From positions 48,431 to 112,430 of the forward strand of contig NZ_JACFTD010000009.1 in assembly GCF_014282005.1 (NCBI RefSeq): a stretch of 64,000 bases of DNA, written 5' to 3'. A program made the position numbers and the translations under genes. Shown piece by piece: positions 61,787 to 64,000 of this stretch; the stretch's first letter is position 1; each line of letters opens with the position of its first letter. The DNA is from Sporosarcina sp. BP05 (GTDB taxonomy: Bacteria > Bacillota > Bacilli > Bacillales_A > Planococcaceae). The notes below the pieces were generated by a model. The model ran no database searches. It saw only the letters and a list, made by a program, of their open reading frames with translations, and was not told the origin of the DNA.

Positions 61787-62269
61787 ATTAGTAAGAGACG
61801 GAAAAAAATCTTGATAATAGCTATCGTAATACTGTTCACTATTATTTCAATAATAGTATTTAAAAAAGATTTATGGGAAGTTAATGAAGAGCTAATGAAA
61901 CAAGAGATGTTGAACATTGGAGAATCCGTAGAATCAGTGAATTTATCCAATGTAACTCCATTTGAATGGGATATAGTGTATTCTTTTAGCCCGTATACAT
62001 CTAAAGATACAATCTATAAAACCGTTGGCTATAAGTGGGATACTATCAGTGAAACAGTAAGTGAAGGTATGAACCAATTAGTTTTTATGAAAGAAGAAAA
62101 AGTGGTTTGTTATTTATATGGATATCCTGCGAATAATGGATATGGAATTTATTTTAATAGTGGAAGTGATACCAGATTAACTTCTGCTTCTATGCTTAGT
62201 GTCGATGATGATTTAACTTTTCAAGTTGTAAGACGAGATAGTATTATTTATTTAATGAAAAATGAATGA
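61787..62269 (+). CDS. small membrane-anchored hypothetical protein with non-standard start
   Basis: A protein of about 160 residues with an N-terminal anchor (KRRKKILIIAIVILFTIISIIVF) and an extracytoplasmic part with FEWDIVYSFSPYTSK and VGYKWDTISE. The best-placed initiation is an ATT (reading as M-SKRRKKIL) five bases after GAGGGG; a TTG eight codons later (61811) has no clear ribosome site. Either this is one of the rare AUU starts or the original ATG has mutated. No domain recognised. Repeat at 62286 begins 16 bases after the stop. Confidence 0.55.
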   Translation: MSKRRKKILIIAIVILFTIISIIVFKKDLWEVNEELMKQEMLNIGESVESVNLSNVTPFEWDIVYSFSPYTSKDTIYKTVGYKWDTISETVSEGMNQLVFMKEEKVVCYLYGYPANNGYGIYFNSGSDTRLTSASMLSVDDDLTFQVVRRDSIIYLMKNE

Positions 62270-62285
62270 CAAATAGATTCTTCAA

Positions 62286-62370
62286 CTAACAGGTGCTTTA
62301 ATTGATTAACAGGGCTTCTTAGGGAGCTCTTTCTTCTTAAACTAACGAAGCAGGTTAGTTAAACAAGAAG
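62286..62370 (+). repeat. dispersed cassette-boundary repeat, complete copy 2
   Basis: The left end is CTAACAGGTGCTTTAATTGA. The middle has AGGGCTTCTT and AGGGAGCTCTTTC words. The right end is ACTAACGAAGCAGGTTAGTT (62341-62360), embedded in a larger dyad (CTTCTTAAACTAAC / GTTAGTTAAACAAGAAG). It fills almost the whole gap between two small hypothetical genes and matches the unit at 23987-24060 in the same left-to-right order relative to the genes. Confidence 0.6.
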
Positions 62371-62423
62371 TGTTGGTTATTTGCCCATTTAAACAGACAT
62401 ACCCTTAATCAAGAGGTGTTTGT

Positions 62424-62825
62424 ATGAGAAAAAAATTTGTTCTTTATATCGTAGGCATTCTCATCCTTTCGTTAGCTTTTTCGTTTTTTTATTTACAGGA
62501 ACCTAAAGCGGATGGAGAAACTCACATTTTAACTGAGGAGGAACAAAAGGAGTTAGTTGAATTTAATGATTCTCTCATTAAAGGGGGAGGATTCTTTTCC
62601 TTGGTAGGGGAAGAATTAAGTAAAGCAGGTTACAAATATCAAACTGCGGGAATGATTTATTCAATGGATGATATTAGGATTTATTTAATCGTACCAGATA
62701 GCGAAGTAATTACTGATAAAACGAAAAAAGAAATAAATAATATATATCAAGATATGGTAAGTAAACACAATCTTAATTGGGAAGCATTTATGATAAAAGT
62801 TGCCCATTCTGATGAAATAGAGTAA
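62424..62825 (+). CDS. small membrane-anchored hypothetical protein flanked by repeats
   Basis: A 133-residue protein with one N-terminal membrane segment (FVLYIVGILILSLAFSFFYL, 5-24) and an acidic exported part (EEEQKELVEFNDSLIKGGG; DIRIYLIVPDSEVITDKTKK). AAGAGGTG lies nine bases before the ATG. No family recognised. It lies between the right half of one dispersed repeat and the left-half word CTAACGGGTGCTTTA, which starts directly after its stop codon; the gene at 24057 is packaged likewise. Confidence 0.7.
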   Translation: MRKKFVLYIVGILILSLAFSFFYLQEPKADGETHILTEEEQKELVEFNDSLIKGGGFFSLVGEELSKAGYKYQTAGMIYSMDDIRIYLIVPDSEVITDKTKKEINNIYQDMVSKHNLNWEAFMIKVAHSDEIE

Positions 62826-62842
62826 CTAACGGGTGCTTTAAT
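62826..62842 (+). repeat. dispersed repeat, left half only
   Basis: CTAACGGGTGCTTTAAT directly follows the stop codon; identical in its first 15 bases to the minus-strand copy at 24060. The right half is absent within the following 300 bases. Confidence 0.55.
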
Positions 62843-62874
62843 TGAAGAAGGAAGAGGGAAATATTATTAATTAA

Positions 62875-62909
62875 AACAAAAACGCTGGATCATTCCCAGT
62901 GTTTTTTTG
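62875..62909 (+). terminator. terminator of the small hypothetical gene
   Basis: ACGCTGG-ATCATTC-CCAGTGT stem followed by TTTTTTG. Confidence 0.8.
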
Positions 62910-63086
62910 TTGAATATATCCCCTCTTTTCCATTTCCCTTTAATTTGACCACTGAATTAGCCACGGTTTTAACACGATATTTTCAACTTACAAGAATTAT
63001 TGTAGGTCAATAATTCGTATGTTATTTTGATTGTTGAAACAGCAACAAGTGTGATTTAAATGTAAATGTTGATGCATAGGTATTTT

Positions 63087-63126
63087 AAAGACCGCAAATT
63101 CAGATGCTAATTAGCGGTCTATTTCG
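63087..63126 (+). terminator. hairpin of uncertain role
   Basis: AGACCGC...GCGGTCT stem with a 17-base loop followed by ATTTCG. Resembles a weak terminator but no plus-strand gene ends nearby. The stretch from 62910 to 63230 otherwise holds nothing I recognise. Confidence 0.4.
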
Positions 63127-63231
63127 TGCTTTATTTTGCATTTTGTACCACTTAACTAAACGGGTTACCATTTTTGCTTAAGGTGTTTCTTTTCGTATAT
63201 ATAAGTTCAATGTATAAATACCTATATAAAC

Positions 63232-63324
63232 TTAGCGAAGGCGCCTTAAAAGGGGCAGCCGAAGCCCTAAGATTGGCGGCGAAGATGCTTGGCTTAGGGC
63301 GAGAGGCATCCCCTAGCGCCGCAG
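63232..63324. repeat. GC-rich structured intergenic repeat, copy 3
   Basis: GGCGCC(ttaaa)AGGGG pairs with CCCCT(a)GCGCC, and inside it GCCCTAAG pairs with CTTAGGGC. The composition contrasts strongly with the AT-rich surroundings. The end structure is like the copy at 8446, but the inner sequence differs. Confidence 0.5.
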
Positions 63325-63400
63325 CAAATTAAATGGCGTTCTTTATTTCGGCAAATATAGTTATTAATTTTAGGAAACTAGAGAACTATCTATAAACAAA

Positions 63401-63450
63401 ATAAAAAGTAGCTTTACAAGTTCTTTAAGAACTTGCAAAGCTACTTTTTT
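63401..63450. terminator. terminator of the tRNA cluster
   Basis: AAAGTAGCTTT-A-CAAGTTCT pairs with AGAACTTG-C-AAAGCTACTTT around a TTA loop; T-rich flanks on both strands. Lies just after tRNA-Glu on the minus strand. Confidence 0.9.
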
Positions 63451-63453
63451 GTA

Positions 63454-63525
63454 TGACCCCTACGGGATTCGAACCCGTGATACCGCCGTGAAAGGGCGGT
63501 GTCTTAACCGCTTGACCAAGGGGCC
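63454..63525 (-). tRNA. tRNA-Glu (anticodon TTC)
   Basis: A 72-base cloverleaf on the minus strand: acceptor GGCCCCT..., anticodon loop CTTTCAC, T loop GGTTCGAATCC. CCA is not encoded. Last tRNA of the cluster in the direction of transcription. Confidence 0.96.
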
Positions 63526-63535
63526 AAATTATATA

Positions 63536-63626
63536 TGGCGGAGAAGGAGGGATTCGAACCCTCGCACCGCTTTCGCGATCTATACCCTTAGCAGGGGCAC
63601 CTCTTGAGCCGCTTGAGTACTTCCCC
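63536..63626 (-). tRNA. tRNA-Ser (anticodon GCT)
   Basis: A 91-base gene including encoded CCA, with the long variable arm of class II tRNAs and anticodon loop CTGCTAA. Acceptor begins GGGGAAG. Confidence 0.96.
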
Positions 63627-63635
63627 ATATATAAA

Positions 63636-63710
63636 TGGCTCCGCAGGTAGGACTCGAACCTACGACCGATCGGTTAACAGCCGATTGCTCTACCACTGAG
63701 CTACTGCGGA
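63636..63710 (-). tRNA. tRNA-Asn (anticodon GTT)
   Basis: A 75-base gene with encoded CCA; acceptor TCCGCAG, anticodon loop CTGTTAA, T loop GGTTCGAGTCC. Confidence 0.96.
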
Positions 63711-63711
63711 A

Positions 63712-63788
<77 letters not shown>

Positions 63789-63791
63789 TCT

Positions 63792-63865
63792 TGGAGCGAG
63801 TGAAGGGAATCGAACCCTCATCATCAGCTTGGAAGGCTGAGGTTTTACCACTAAACTACACTCGC
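63792..63865 (-). tRNA. tRNA-Gly (anticodon TCC)
   Basis: A 74-base gene with encoded CCA; acceptor GCGAGTG, anticodon loop CTTCCAA. Confidence 0.96.
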
Positions 63866-63872
63866 ATAATAA

Positions 63873-63948
63873 TGGTGGCTCAGGACGGAATCGAACCGCC
63901 GACACAAGGATTTTCAGTCCTTTGCTCTACCGACTGAGCTACTGAGCC
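63873..63948 (-). tRNA. tRNA-Phe (anticodon GAA)
   Basis: A 76-base gene with encoded CCA; acceptor GGCTCAG, anticodon loop CTGAAAA. First tRNA seen from the right edge; the cluster may continue beyond the window, perhaps behind an rRNA operon. Confidence 0.96.
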
Positions 63949-64000
63949 ACATATTTGGTTTACATTAAGCATTTAACTTATCCTAAACCTTATAGTATGA

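Noticed and set aside
63425..63628. 67-codon minus-strand frame
   Set aside because: It runs straight through the tRNA-Glu and tRNA-Ser genes.

Overview
The window looks like chromosome of a low-GC Gram-positive spore-former of the Bacillales, most likely Planococcaceae (Sporosarcina/Lysinibacillus-like). The basis is recognition of gene content and order: argCJBD, fabI with a FapR operator, S-box metK next to pckA, a menFDHBE cluster with divergent menA, YtmA/YtkD/YtpA/YteA homologues, LCP and SLH proteins, and a remnant of a ger spore-germination operon. No species can be named from sequence alone. Most of the window is ordinary core chromosome. No insertion sequence, prophage or CRISPR array was seen.

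Layout. 1-3.1 kb: a partial gene, an SLH/NlpC cell-wall hydrolase and a secreted stalk-domain protein. 3.3-7.5 kb: argCJBD behind a strong promoter with two ARG boxes. 7.6-8.4 kb: fabI. 8.8-11.7 kb: an NhaC-family transporter plus argH under their own ARG box. 11.8-12.3 kb: a collapsed ger operon. 12.7-25 kb: a CDF metal exporter, LCP protein, RNA methyltransferase-like gene, diguanylate cyclase, EcsB-like protein, leucyl aminopeptidase, membrane-anchored MutS-like ATPase, AlkD-like protein and two unknown small genes. 25.3-33 kb: a PadR/HAAS-DUF4097 pair, DinB-like protein, M28 lipoprotein peptidase, YqxD, the bpsA-bpsB alkylpyrone pair and small stress or hypothetical genes. 33-43.5 kb: a tyrosine-type T-box NhaC transporter, a helicase-crcB-crcB-nuclease operon, a signal peptidase operon and a chemoreceptor. 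43.5-52.4 kb: YtpA-like protein (nucleophile missing), ytoA, a microprotein, metK with SAM riboswitch, pckA with CcpN site, ytmA, ytkD, dps, yidD and znuA with a Zur box. 52.5-53.2 kb: a nested tandem repeat. 53.2-60.6 kb: menaquinone biosynthesis. 60.7-63 kb: YteA and small membrane-anchored unknowns with dispersed repeats. 63.4-64 kb: six tRNA genes on the minus strand.

The regulatory DNA is unusually readable: ARG boxes, FapR, CcpN and Zur operators, one T-box, one S-box and many clear intrinsic terminators. Together they show two NhaC-family transporters under amino-acid-specific control. The least explained parts are the roughly 720-bp hierarchical tandem repeat between znuA and menE, a dispersed intergenic repeat that flanks small orphan ORFs like cassette boundaries, and three GC-rich hairpin repeats.
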